A DNA stretch of 51,829 nucleotides, taken from Stutzerimonas stutzeri. Lineage in GTDB: Bacteria > Pseudomonadota > Gammaproteobacteria > Pseudomonadales > Pseudomonadaceae. The notes beneath the pieces are model-generated. The model was not told the origin of the DNA. It searched no databases and worked only from the letters and a program-made list of their open reading frames with translations. This document shows positions 39,559 through 47,989 of the stretch, one piece after another. Where the stretch lies: the NCBI RefSeq assembly GCF_000952685.1, contig NZ_JYHV01000006.1, forward strand, positions 1 to 51,829, written 5' to 3'. The translations under genes and the position numbers were made by a program. Positions within the stretch are counted from its first letter, which is position 1; every line of letters begins with the position of its first letter.

Positions 39559-40107
39559 TTGGACGTCGGCGTTCGACTGCAAACCATCCGCAAACTCAAG
39601 GGCCTGTCCCAGCGTGAACTCGCCAAACGTGCAGGCGTCACCAACAGCACGATTTCGATGATCGAGAAGAACAGCGTCAGCCCTTCGATCAGCTCCCTGA
39701 AAAAGGTCTTGAGCGGCATTCCGATGTCGCTGGTCGAGTTCTTCTCGCCCGATTTCGAGCAGGAAAGTGACACCCAGGTGGTCTACAAAGCGGGCGAGCT
39801 GATCGATATTTCCGACGGCGCGGTAAGCATGAGATTGGTGGGCAAGGCCCATCCAGGACGTGCCATCGCCTTTCTAGCCGAGACCTATCCGCCCGGTTCG
39901 GATACCGGAACGGACATGCTTTCACACCAGGGCGAAGAGGCGGGGATGCTGGTCGAGGGTCGTCTGGAACTGACCGTGAACGGCCAGGTATATGTGCTGG
40001 AAAGTGGTGACAGCTACTACTTCGAAAGCAGCAAGCCTCATCGTTTTCGGAACCCGTTCGAGGCGCCCGCCAAGCTGATCAGCGCCACGACACCGGCCAA
40101 TTTCTGA
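39559..40107 (+). CDS. pauR: HTH-cupin regulator of polyamine catabolism PauR
   Basis: The 182-aa protein has an N-terminal XRE-type helix-turn-helix (LSQRELAKRAGVTNSTISMIE, residues 17-37) and a C-terminal cupin (VEGRLELTVNGQVYVLESGD, ending SKPHRFRNP). This is the PuuR/PauR layout. The neighbours cycB downstream and the dad genes upstream match the P. aeruginosa pauR locus. I place the start at TTG 39559 (next residues DVGVRLQTIR), which gives the expected length; a longer TTG start at 39544 is also possible. PauR represses pau genes until putrescine or cadaverine is bound. Confidence 0.9.
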   Translation: MDVGVRLQTIRKLKGLSQRELAKRAGVTNSTISMIEKNSVSPSISSLKKVLSGIPMSLVEFFSPDFEQESDTQVVYKAGELIDISDGAVSMRLVGKAHPGRAIAFLAETYPPGSDTGTDMLSHQGEEAGMLVEGRLELTVNGQVYVLESGDSYYFESSKPHRFRNPFEAPAKLISATTPANF

Positions 40108-40253
40108 GCCTCGGCGGACGTTTCGCTGCGGCAAAGCGTCGCTGAGGGTGGCTGGGTCGTTCGTATTGTTTCGGCCAGCATGGCTTGCCGTTATACTGAC
40201 CGCCGCTCGCGATACCGTGGCCGCGGGCGTGTCTAGCCACATGAGGGTATAAG

Positions 40254-40676
40254 GTGAACCTGATTAAGAAGATCCTGGTAGCACAGACTGCCGTAGTGGC
40301 CCTGTGGGCAGTGAGCGCTCAGGCTGCGACCAACGACGACATCGCCGAGCGACTCAAGCCGGTGGGCGAAGTATGTATTCAAGGTGAAGAGTGCGCGGCT
40401 GCTGGTGCCGCTACAGCTGCCGCTGGCGGCGGAGCTCGCAGCGGTGAAGACGTGGTCGGCAAGTTCTGTACCGCCTGCCATGGCACCGGTCTACTGAACT
40501 CGCCGAAAGTGGGCGACACGGCCGCCTGGCAGGCGCGCGCTGACAAGGAAGGCGGTCTCGATGGCCTGCTGGCAAAGGCCATCAGCGGTATCAACGCCAT
40601 GCCGCCGAAAGGCACCTGTGGCGACTGCTCGGATGACGAGCTGAAGGCCGCCATCCAGCATATGTCCGGCCTGTAA
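40254..40676 (+). CDS. cycB: Cytochrome c5
   Basis: The 140-aa protein uses GTG 40254 with GAGGG upstream and has a signal peptide (IKKILVAQTAVVALWAVSAQA, cleaved near residue 24). The mature part contains one haem site CTACH, the likely axial Met in NAMPPKG, and the CGDC disulfide pair characteristic of cytochrome c5. It is a soluble or membrane-associated electron carrier. The Ala/Gly-rich linker before the haem domain is normal. A good terminator follows at 40697. Confidence 0.93.
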   Translation: MNLIKKILVAQTAVVALWAVSAQAATNDDIAERLKPVGEVCIQGEECAAAGAATAAAGGGARSGEDVVGKFCTACHGTGLLNSPKVGDTAAWQARADKEGGLDGLLAKAISGINAMPPKGTCGDCSDDELKAAIQHMSGL

Positions 40677-40696
40677 GCGTCAGCCGGTCAGCAAGC

Positions 40697-40718
40697 AAAG
40701 CCGCCTTCGGGCGGCTTT
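40697..40718 (+). terminator. Rho-independent terminator of cycB
   Basis: AAAGCCGCC (40697-40705) pairs with GGCGGCTTT (40710-40718) around a TTCG tetraloop, followed by GTCGTTT. This is a textbook intrinsic terminator 20 bp after the cycB stop. Confidence 0.88.
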
Positions 40719-40820
40719 GTCGTTTCCAGAGGGGAGAAAAACTACGGGGCGCCGGGTCGAATCTTGAAACCCGATCCTGGGCTACGGCGACATCGGTCCA
40801 GGCAAGCTGATGAGGTGCCC

Positions 40821-41339
40821 ATGACCAGTTCCGCCCCGCAACCCGAGCAGTTGCGCTTTTCCAGTGACGGCCGCACCCCCAACAGTCCGCATCCGGTACT
40901 GATATACCGCCAGCTGCCGTTGGCCGGTGGTGATTATGCCGACGCGTTCGAGAATCTGTTCGGCAGTCACCTATGGCCGGCTCAGTGGCGTGCTGGCGTT
41001 TACGACTATCACCACTTTCATTCCACCGCGCATGAGGTGCTCGGCGTTTCACGCGGTTCGGCGCGGCTGATGCTTGGCGGCGAGCAGGGCCAGGAAGTGG
41101 CCGTGCAGGCGGGAGATGCGCTGGTGTTGCCAGCAGGCACCGGCCATTGCCAGCTCAGCGCCAGTGACGATTTCGAGGTGGTGGGCGGCTATCCGGTGGA
41201 ACAACAATACGATCTGCTGCGTCCGGACGAAGCCAGCCATGACGAGGCGCAGGCACGCGCGCTAAAGGTCGGCGTGCCGGTGAGCGATCCGATTGCCGGC
41301 ACCCAGGGCGCGCTGGTCGATCTATGGCGCAAGGAGTAG
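40821..41339 (+). CDS. Cupin-domain protein
   Basis: The 172-aa protein carries one cupin domain with a His-rich first motif (YDYHHFHSTAHEVLGVSRGSA, about residues 61-81) and the second motif AGDALVLPAGTGHCQL. This family (YjlB-like) binds metal but lacks a proven activity. ATG 40821 has GAGG upstream; the in-frame extension back to 40764 covers terminator-proximal sequence and is unlikely. Position between cycB and xpt matches P. aeruginosa PA5299. Confidence 0.85.
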   Translation: MTSSAPQPEQLRFSSDGRTPNSPHPVLIYRQLPLAGGDYADAFENLFGSHLWPAQWRAGVYDYHHFHSTAHEVLGVSRGSARLMLGGEQGQEVAVQAGDALVLPAGTGHCQLSASDDFEVVGGYPVEQQYDLLRPDEASHDEAQARALKVGVPVSDPIAGTQGALVDLWRKE

Positions 41340-41349
41340 CGTGGGGCGC

Positions 41350-41934
<585 letters not shown>

Positions 41935-42112
41935 TCAAGCGTGGGCGGCCCGGGGCCGCTGACGATTCGCCGTCCCGAAAACCGACTGGGCGCTGCGCCA
42001 TGATGGCGAGCGCCCAGCCCGTTTCGATCCTGCATCCATTCGCCCGCGTTTCCCGCAGCCTGGAAAGCCGCGCATTCTCGCTCAAATCCGTGCCGCGGTC
42101 CAAGTGGGTCGT

Positions 42113-42703
42113 TCAGTCAGGCGTTTCGATCGACAAGCGGCGAAAGCGCGCGGCCTCGCCGTGGTGCTGCAGCACGATATGGCCTTCAACTGCCTGGGCG
42201 AAGCGTGGAAAGGCGGCGAATTTGCTGCGGGCGATGCCGGCGTGCAGTGCTGGATCGTCGAGTCGAAAGCGGACCACGCAACGGCCACGCAACCAGTGCT
42301 CGACCACAGCGCCACGGACGATCAACGCCGCCTCAATGAATTCGCCAGGCTCCAGCGATGTTTCCGGCTCGGCCGCCAGCAACCCGTACAGCGCGCCGTT
42401 GCGCGTGGTGGGTTCATTGCCGTCGGCATGGCCGGCATCGTCGAGCAGCTGCATCTCTGGGCCGCTGTGCCAGCTGAGCTCGACCGCTTCCTCGACCCGG
42501 TAGAGCACGCCGGAATTCCCGGCGATGGGCAGGGCGAATTCGAAGCGCAAGGCGAAGTCCCTATAGCGCTGCAGAGACACCAGATCGACCCTCGGGGCAC
42601 CGGCGATGGCCTGCAATTCATCGTCACTGCGCCGCCAGCTACCCGAAGGGAACGCGTCGGCATGCCAACCGCGCCACTGCTCGGCATCAAGCGTCCGTTT
42701 CAT
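42113..42703 (-). CDS. DUF1080 family protein (glycoside hydrolase-like jelly roll)
   Basis: The 196-aa protein is a single DUF1080 (3-keto-disaccharide hydrolase-like) domain: FALRFEFALPIAGNSGVLYRVEE (23 residues at about 51-73; the core GNSGVLYR is diagnostic), SGPEMQLLDD and a C-terminal VLQHHGEAARFRRLSIE. DUF1080 proteins are beta-sandwich proteins linked to polysaccharide or sugar metabolism. There is no signal peptide. Its ATG is immediately adjacent to the TAG of the upstream GH13 gene, so the two are translationally coupled, supporting a sugar-related role. Confidence 0.82.
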   Translation of the reverse strand: MKRTLDAEQWRGWHADAFPSGSWRRSDDELQAIAGAPRVDLVSLQRYRDFALRFEFALPIAGNSGVLYRVEEAVELSWHSGPEMQLLDDAGHADGNEPTTRNGALYGLLAAEPETSLEPGEFIEAALIVRGAVVEHWLRGRCVVRFRLDDPALHAGIARSKFAAFPRFAQAVEGHIVLQHHGEAARFRRLSIETPD

Positions 42704-44323
42704 CTAGCCGAACAACTGCTGTTTGCGGCGCAGCCAGCGATAGCCATAGCCGGTCAGGCGTATCCGCAGCGGATGGCCCTGGGGTTGTTCGTAGTCGCTG
42801 TCGGCCAAGACATCGACCATGTCCTGCAGGTCCTCCTCGACGATTTCGACTTCCACCTCCTGATCCGCCAGGTTCACCAGCATCAGCACGGTCGAGTCGT
42901 TGTCATGGCGTATGGCGAAGACCGACGGGCAATGGGTCTCGACGGGGCGATGCTGGCCGCCGCCGATCTCGCGCAGACCGATACGGGTGCGAATCATGGT
43001 GCCGGTTCTGGATAACAGAGAGTCGTCGCGCAGGGTCTGGGCGTAGACGTTTCTCTGTTCGTAACCGAACTCATCTCCGTCAATCAGCGGAGCGGCAAGC
43101 TGCGGGGCCTCCGCGCAGGAGAACCCGGCATTGGGCTCGTTGGACCATTGCATCGGTGTGCGTACCGCCAGGCGCTCGGGTCGCGACAGATCGTCCCCCA
43201 TGCCGATCTCTTCGCCATAACGAATGATCGGCGTGCCGGGTAATGCGAAGAGCAGGGCATGGGCCATGGCGATGCGCCGTTCATTGCCGTCGAGCATCGG
43301 CGCCAGGCGTCGGCGTATGCCGCGGTTGTAGGCACGCATGTCGGGATCGGGGGCGAAGGCTTGCATGACTTCCTCGCGCTCCTCATCAGTCAGCCGCTCC
43401 AGATCCAGTTCGTCATGGTTGCGCATCCAGATGGCGTACTGCGCGCGCTCGGGCGGTTCCGGCTGGCGCTCCAGTGCCTGATGCAGAGGCGCTGCCTCGC
43501 TGCGTGCAAGCGAAAGGAAGAAATGGTTGTTGGCCCAGAAGTTCAGCAACAGGGTCAGCCGATCGCCTTCACCGAAATAGCCGCGGTACTCTTCCGGTTC
43601 CACGTCGACCTCGCCCAGCAACACCGCTTCCGGACGGCGCAGGGTGACGAAGTCGCGCATGTGCTCGAGCAGCCAGTAGCCGTCCTCGCTGTCGCCGTGG
43701 CCGGCCTGTTCGATCAGGTGCGAGGCGGCGTCGACACGGAATCCCGACACCCCCAGGCGCAGCCAGAAGGCGATGATCCGCTCGATCTCCTTGATCACCT
43801 TCGGGTTGCCCAGGTTCAGGTCCGGCTCATGGTTGTAGAACAGGTGGCGGTAGTACTGCCCGGCGTTTTCGTCCCAGGTCCAGACGCTTTTTTCCACCGT
43901 GGGAAAGATCGGCTCGATGCTGTCATCTGGCTCGTCCGCCCAGATGTAATAGTCCCGATAGGGCGACTGCGGGTCGCGGCGCGCCTCCTGAAACCAGCGG
44001 TGCTCGATCGAGGTGTGTTGCACCACCAGTTCGATCATCACGTGCAGGCCCAGCTCCTCGGCCTTCTCCAGCAGATAGACGACGTCAGCGAGATCACCGA
44101 AACGTGGGTCGACCTGCAAGTGATCGCTGACATCGTAACCGGCGTCGCGGAACGGCGATTGGTAGAACGGCATGAGCCAGATGGCCGTGGCGCCCAGACC
44201 GCGGACGTAATCCAAGCGCTCGGTGATGCCGCGCAGGTCGCCGCAGCCGTCGCCGTTGACGTCGAGGAACAGTGATGGATCGATCTGATAGATCACCGCG
44301 TTGCGATACCAGAGTGGGCGCAT
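42704..44323 (-). CDS. GH13 alpha-amylase family protein, trehalose synthase-like
   Basis: The 539-aa protein is a (beta/alpha)8 GH13 enzyme. Region II GFRVDAASH gives the nucleophile Asp198, region III LLGEVDVE the acid/base Glu238, and region IV MRNHDELDLE the stabilising Asp304; this last motif is typical of trehalose synthase (TreS). Region I reads IELVVQHTS (97-105) where TreS and glucosidases have D-x-V-x-N-H: Asp becomes Glu98 and Asn becomes Gln102, while His103 is kept. It has no maltokinase extension. The gene starts 1 bp after the upstream GH13 stop. A role in maltose/trehalose or glycogen-related metabolism is inferred; the exact reaction is uncertain. Confidence 0.88.
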   Translation of the reverse strand: MRPLWYRNAVIYQIDPSLFLDVNGDGCGDLRGITERLDYVRGLGATAIWLMPFYQSPFRDAGYDVSDHLQVDPRFGDLADVVYLLEKAEELGLHVMIELVVQHTSIEHRWFQEARRDPQSPYRDYYIWADEPDDSIEPIFPTVEKSVWTWDENAGQYYRHLFYNHEPDLNLGNPKVIKEIERIIAFWLRLGVSGFRVDAASHLIEQAGHGDSEDGYWLLEHMRDFVTLRRPEAVLLGEVDVEPEEYRGYFGEGDRLTLLLNFWANNHFFLSLARSEAAPLHQALERQPEPPERAQYAIWMRNHDELDLERLTDEEREEVMQAFAPDPDMRAYNRGIRRRLAPMLDGNERRIAMAHALLFALPGTPIIRYGEEIGMGDDLSRPERLAVRTPMQWSNEPNAGFSCAEAPQLAAPLIDGDEFGYEQRNVYAQTLRDDSLLSRTGTMIRTRIGLREIGGGQHRPVETHCPSVFAIRHDNDSTVLMLVNLADQEVEVEIVEEDLQDMVDVLADSDYEQPQGHPLRIRLTGYGYRWLRRKQQLFG

Positions 44324-44324
44324 G

Positions 44325-45860
44325 TCAGTGTTCCTCCGGGCTGAGAATCAGCGCCTGGCCCGCCGCCAGTTCGCCGCAGTAGGGTTCGCCTTCGTTCTGC
44401 GCATCGCTGGCAACTTCGATCTGCCAGTGTCCGTTGATTGGAAATGCATGAGGTTGGTCGGCGAAGTTCAGGCAGACAACTCGCTGGTCTTCGCCCAGCT
44501 GTCGCCGGTAGGCCAGCACGTTGGGATGTGATGGCAACTCTTCCCAGTCGCCCTCACGCAGTGCCGGGCTGCGCTTGCGCGCGCTGATCAAACGTCGATA
44601 GAGCTCAAGGGTCGAGCCCGCTGCACGCACCTGACGTTCGGCCGCCAATTCCTCGCTTTCCGGCGGGAAGGGCAACCACGGCCGGTTGCCCTCCCACCCG
44701 TGGGGTGGTGCACAGAACCAGGGGATGGGCGCACGGCAGCCATCGCGACCACCGGGATCGACCTGTTCGTCCGGTTCGATCACCGCATCTTCGAGCCCCA
44801 ACTCCTCGCCCTGGTAGATGAAAGGCGTGCCGCGCAGGGTCAGCAACAGCACCGCGGCGGCATGGGCGCTGCGCAGTGAGCCGTGATAGCGGCTGCGCTG
44901 GCGATGGTTGTCATGATTGGACAGCACCCAGGTCGGCCAGGCGTTGGCCGGTTTCAATAGCGCCTCGACGTCGCGGATGCAGGTGCGGAACATCACTGGC
45001 TCCCAGGGCGCGTCCAGCGGCTGGAAATTGAACGACATATGCAGCTCGTCGCCGGCTCCGTAGTACTGCAGGACTCGCTCGGTGGCGCGGATGTTGACCT
45101 CGCCGACCAGCACACGCTCTCCAGGGTAGCTGTCGACCAGCCGGCGCAGACCACGCAGTACTTCGTGGCTGTAGGGCTGATCGTTGAACTCCACCAGAGG
45201 CTGGCCGCCCAGACAGCGCGAGTCGTCGGCGAAACTGGGGTCCTTGCCGGTGCAATGAATGACATCCACACGAAAGCCGTCGATGCCCCGGTCGAGCCAG
45301 AAGCGCAGCACCCCATGCATCGCCTCGACCACTTCGGGGTTTCGCCAGTTCAGATCCGGCTGCTCGGGCAGGAACAGGTGCAGGTAGTACTGCTGGCTGC
45401 CTTCGTCCCAGGTCCATGCGCTACCGGCATTGAGGGCGGCGCGCCAGTTGTTCGGCTCGTCACGCCAGATGTACCAGTCGCGCTTCGGATTGTCCCGCGA
45501 GCTGCGGGACTCGACGAACCAGGGGTGCTGATCCGAGGTGTGGTTGGGGACGAAATCGAGCAACACGCGAATGTCGCGTGCATGCGCCTCGGCGATTAGC
45601 CGGTCGATGTCAGCCAGCGAGCCGAACAGCGGGTCGACGTCGCAATAGTCGCTGATGTCGTAACCGGCATCGGCCATCGGTGAACGGAAGATTGGCGACA
45701 GCCACAGGGCGTCGACGCCCAGATATTGAAGGTGATCGAGGTGACGCAGCACGCCGTTGAGGTCGCCAACGCCGTCACCGTTGCTGTCGGCGAAGGATCG
45801 CGGGTAGATCTGATAAATGGTGGCGACTTTCCACCAGGGTGGCTGGGTTGACTCGCTCAT
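44325..45860 (-). CDS. GH13 alpha-glucosidase
   Basis: The 511-aa protein has all GH13 regions: DFVPNHTSDQHPWF (region I, about 102-115), GFRVDVIH (nucleophile Asp199), LVGEVN (acid/base Glu254) and VLSNHDNHR (Asp317). The loop and C-terminal sequence fit the alpha-glucosidase/oligo-1,6-glucosidase groups (GH13_23/30), cytoplasmic with no signal peptide. ATG 45860 has AGGGG upstream; the longer in-frame reading enters the divergent promoter region. It is the first gene of a three-gene operon and is divergent from the GAPDH-family gene. Confidence 0.9.
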   Translation of the reverse strand: MSESTQPPWWKVATIYQIYPRSFADSNGDGVGDLNGVLRHLDHLQYLGVDALWLSPIFRSPMADAGYDISDYCDVDPLFGSLADIDRLIAEAHARDIRVLLDFVPNHTSDQHPWFVESRSSRDNPKRDWYIWRDEPNNWRAALNAGSAWTWDEGSQQYYLHLFLPEQPDLNWRNPEVVEAMHGVLRFWLDRGIDGFRVDVIHCTGKDPSFADDSRCLGGQPLVEFNDQPYSHEVLRGLRRLVDSYPGERVLVGEVNIRATERVLQYYGAGDELHMSFNFQPLDAPWEPVMFRTCIRDVEALLKPANAWPTWVLSNHDNHRQRSRYHGSLRSAHAAAVLLLTLRGTPFIYQGEELGLEDAVIEPDEQVDPGGRDGCRAPIPWFCAPPHGWEGNRPWLPFPPESEELAAERQVRAAGSTLELYRRLISARKRSPALREGDWEELPSHPNVLAYRRQLGEDQRVVCLNFADQPHAFPINGHWQIEVASDAQNEGEPYCGELAAGQALILSPEEH

Positions 45861-45886
45861 GCTCGTGCCCCTTTTCCGCTGTTCGG

Positions 45887-45908
45887 CAGGCCCGGCGCAA
45901 CGGGCCTG
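45887..45908. repeat. Perfect 8-bp inverted repeat in the GH13/GAPDH divergent region
   Basis: CAGGCCCG (45887-45894) pairs with CGGGCCTG (45901-45908) over a 6-nt loop, 27 bp upstream of the GH13 start codon. It may be an operator for sugar-responsive control or a leader hairpin. Confidence 0.4.
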
Positions 45909-46035
45909 TGAGGTGTACGACTGACGAGCGGCGCCTGGGTTCGCCCATTCATTGATCTCCGTCGGACGGTACTGAACGTCGACGCCCATACTCCGACTAA
46001 CCTTGCACTGCCTCAAAGACCCTGGGAGGACCGCC

Positions 46036-47055
46036 ATGTTGCGTATTGCTATCAATGGTTATGGCCGTATCGGCCGAGCCGTGTTGCGAGCCCTGTTCGA
46101 GCGGAATCTGGACCATCAGATCCACATCGCGGCCATCAACGACCTCAGCGACCGGAGCGCGATGGCGCACCTGACGCGTTTCGACAGCACCTTCGGCCGC
46201 TTCAACGAGCAGGTCGAGCTGCATGATGACGCGATGCAGATCCGCGGCCAGTCGATCCGCTTGTTGCAGGAACGTGACCCCAGCCAGTTGCCGTGGAAGC
46301 AGCTGGGAGTCGATGTGGTGCTGGAGTGCTCGGGCAAGTTCAAGAAGCGCGCCTTGATCGACCAGCACCTGGAAGCCGGGGCCGATCGGGTGTTCGCCTC
46401 GCATCCGCTGGACGGTGCCGACCTCACCGTGGTCTACGGCGTCAACCATCAACTCCTCAACGCGGAGCATCGGGTAATCTCCAACGCTTCCTGCACGACC
46501 AACTGCCTGGCGCCCCTGGCCAAGGTGCTGCATGAAGCGGTGGGGATTCGCCAAGGCCTGCTCAACACCGTGCACTCCTACACCAACGACCAGAACCTGC
46601 TGGACAAGGCGCACAAGGACCTCTACCGCGCCCGGGCCGCGGCGGAGTCGATGATTCCCTCGACCACCGGTGCGGCCAAGGCCATCGGCCTGGTGCTGCC
46701 GGAGCTGGCCGGGCGCCTGGATGGGCTGTCCGTGCGGGTGCCAACGCCCAACGTCTCGCTGGTCGACCTCACTTTTACCGCCGAGCGGCCGCCGGCGAAT
46801 GTCGAGGCGGTGAACCGGATATTGCGCGAAGGGGCGCAGCAGATGCCGCTCGGGGTGATGGAGTGCAACGACCTGCCGCTGGTTTCGCGGGACTTCTTCG
46901 GCCATCCGACCTCCTGCGTCGCCGACCTCAGCCATACCCGGGTGCAGGGTGATCTGGTCAAGGTGCTGGCCTGGTACGACAACGAGTGGGCGTTCTCCAA
47001 TCGCATGCTCGACGTGCTGCTGGCCTGGGGAGACGACGTCGCGAATGCGTCCTGA
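46036..47055 (+). CDS. gap: Glyceraldehyde-3-phosphate/erythrose-4-phosphate dehydrogenase family protein
   Basis: The 339-aa protein begins with the NAD-binding INGYGRIGRAVLRALFE and has the catalytic motif SNASCTTNC (about 152-160) and the C-terminal WYDNEWAFSNRMLD. Sequence is mixed: FASHPLDGADLTVVYGVNH resembles Epd, whereas NDLSD after the Rossmann strand and the HSYTNDQN segment resemble GAPDH. It is therefore a type I family member whose substrate (GAP or E4P) I cannot fix. GGGAGG lies 7 nt before ATG 46036. Its 3' end overlaps a cyclodeaminase-family gene by 11 bp; upstream and divergent lies the GH13 operon. Confidence 0.85.
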   Translation: MLRIAINGYGRIGRAVLRALFERNLDHQIHIAAINDLSDRSAMAHLTRFDSTFGRFNEQVELHDDAMQIRGQSIRLLQERDPSQLPWKQLGVDVVLECSGKFKKRALIDQHLEAGADRVFASHPLDGADLTVVYGVNHQLLNAEHRVISNASCTTNCLAPLAKVLHEAVGIRQGLLNTVHSYTNDQNLLDKAHKDLYRARAAAESMIPSTTGAAKAIGLVLPELAGRLDGLSVRVPTPNVSLVDLTFTAERPPANVEAVNRILREGAQQMPLGVMECNDLPLVSRDFFGHPTSCVADLSHTRVQGDLVKVLAWYDNEWAFSNRMLDVLLAWGDDVANAS

Positions 47056-47671
47056 GCGGAACTCGGTCTGGACGCAGCCGTTGGCGACTTTTCGCGACGC
47101 GACTGCAGCCGCTCGACCGACGCCCGGCTGCGGAGCGGCCGCCGCCGTCAGCGCCGAGATCGGCGTGGCGCTGGTGCTCAAGGGGTTGCGGATCAGCGAG
47201 GCGCACGGGTCCGAGCCGGAGCGCCTTGAGCGGCTGCGCGCCGCCGAGGCCTTGCTCGGTCGAACGGGCGCTTTCGCTGACCACGATATGCAGGCCTTCG
47301 ATGATTACCTGAGTGCGGCACGCGACGACGAGCCCGAACAAAAACAGGCGGCGGCGCGGCAGGCCTGTGCGGTGCCGCTGGCGCTGGCGCACTGTTGTCT
47401 GGAGGCGCTGGAGTTGGCGGTCATCGCCTGGCCGCTTTGCGCCGAACGGCTGCGCAGCGATGTCCAGGCCGGCGCCTTCCTCATCCATGCGGGGCTCAGT
47501 GCGGCCTTGATCAATGTCGATACCGATCTGGCCGGGCTCGATGACCAGACAGCCCGCGAACAGGCCGGGGCAGCCCGCGCGCGGTTGCAGGCGGAGGGGG
47601 ATGCGCTCCTGCGGCAACTGCTCGAGCGGGTTCGATCGGTCGGCTCGGGTTCGCTTGATCCGGGATCCTAG
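47045..47671 (+). CDS. Formiminotransferase-cyclodeaminase C-terminal family protein (methenyl-THF cyclohydrolase-like)
   Basis: The 208-aa protein matches the FTCD_C/FchA cyclodeaminase fold: after a short N-terminus the PTPGCGAAAAVSAEIGVAL motif (about 23-41) corresponds to the family's PTPGGGSAAA element, followed by DDYLSAAR (about 92-99) where the family has a conserved Asp-Ala-Phe stretch, and long helices to the end. Family enzymes convert formimino- or methenyl-tetrahydrofolate. The third Gly of the signature is replaced by Cys. ATG 47045 lies inside the gap stop region, an 11-bp overlap implying coupled translation. Confidence 0.8.
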   Translation: MRPERNSVWTQPLATFRDATAAARPTPGCGAAAAVSAEIGVALVLKGLRISEAHGSEPERLERLRAAEALLGRTGAFADHDMQAFDDYLSAARDDEPEQKQAAARQACAVPLALAHCCLEALELAVIAWPLCAERLRSDVQAGAFLIHAGLSAALINVDTDLAGLDDQTAREQAGAARARLQAEGDALLRQLLERVRSVGSGSLDPGS

Positions 47672-47795
47672 CCAGGCTGAACGGTGAACCGCCCTTGTTT
47701 CTGAATGAGCGAGATGTTCTCGACCGGCCTTTCCCGCAGACGTTCGGCGCCGCTCCCCGATGATCAGCCGCGGCGACACCGTCGCTTTCTAACAG

Positions 47796-47818
47796 TAATG
47801 AGAAAAAACGTCTCGTTA
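47796..47818. promoter_or_regulatory. Candidate operator 1 (GAGA/TCTC dyad)
   Basis: TAATGAGA (47796-47803) and TCTCGTTA (47811-47818) form a dyad with 7 of 8 pairs around a 7-nt spacer. It sits just upstream of the possible -35 box. The IclR-family regulator encoded at 50784 is the obvious candidate ligand; this is inference. Confidence 0.45.
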
Positions 47819-47822
47819 TCGC

Positions 47823-47851
47823 TTGACGGTCGGCCGCGGTGTTTCTAGTCT
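47823..47851 (+). promoter_or_regulatory. Possible sigma-70 promoter of the alcohol dehydrogenase operon
   Basis: TTGACG at 47823-47828 is a good -35 (5/6). At 17-bp spacing TAGTCT (47846-47851) is a weak -10. It lies between the two dyads at 47796 and 47863. Confidence 0.35.
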
Positions 47852-47862
47852 CGAGTGACGGG

Positions 47863-47881
47863 TTGAGACGAAAAGTCTCAA
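47863..47881. promoter_or_regulatory. Candidate operator 2 (perfect TTGAGAC dyad)
   Basis: TTGAGAC (47863-47869) and GTCTCAA (47875-47881) are perfectly complementary across GAAAA. It shares the GAGA/TCTC core with operator 1 and lies just downstream of the possible -10, where a repressor would block transcription. A further GAGAC occurs at about 47892-47896. Confidence 0.5.
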
Positions 47882-47989
47882 AATAACAAACGAGACCTTC
47901 AGGTCCTGACCTTCAAGTCGCTCGCGTCTGTGCTTCGTCTGGCTGCCGTCCGGCGTCCATAGTGCCTCGAGCGCCCATCGGAGAGCCCC

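Larger units (their letters stand above)
47672..47989. other. 318-bp control region upstream of the alcohol dehydrogenase operon
   Basis: No gene is evident. The distal half (47796-47905) is rich in GAGAC/GTCTC elements and contains a possible promoter, listed separately. A possible catabolite-activity motif AATAACAA (47882-47889, form AAnAAnAA) lies in the expected leader. Ribosome-site-like GGAGAG immediately precedes the next ATG. Confidence 0.6.
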
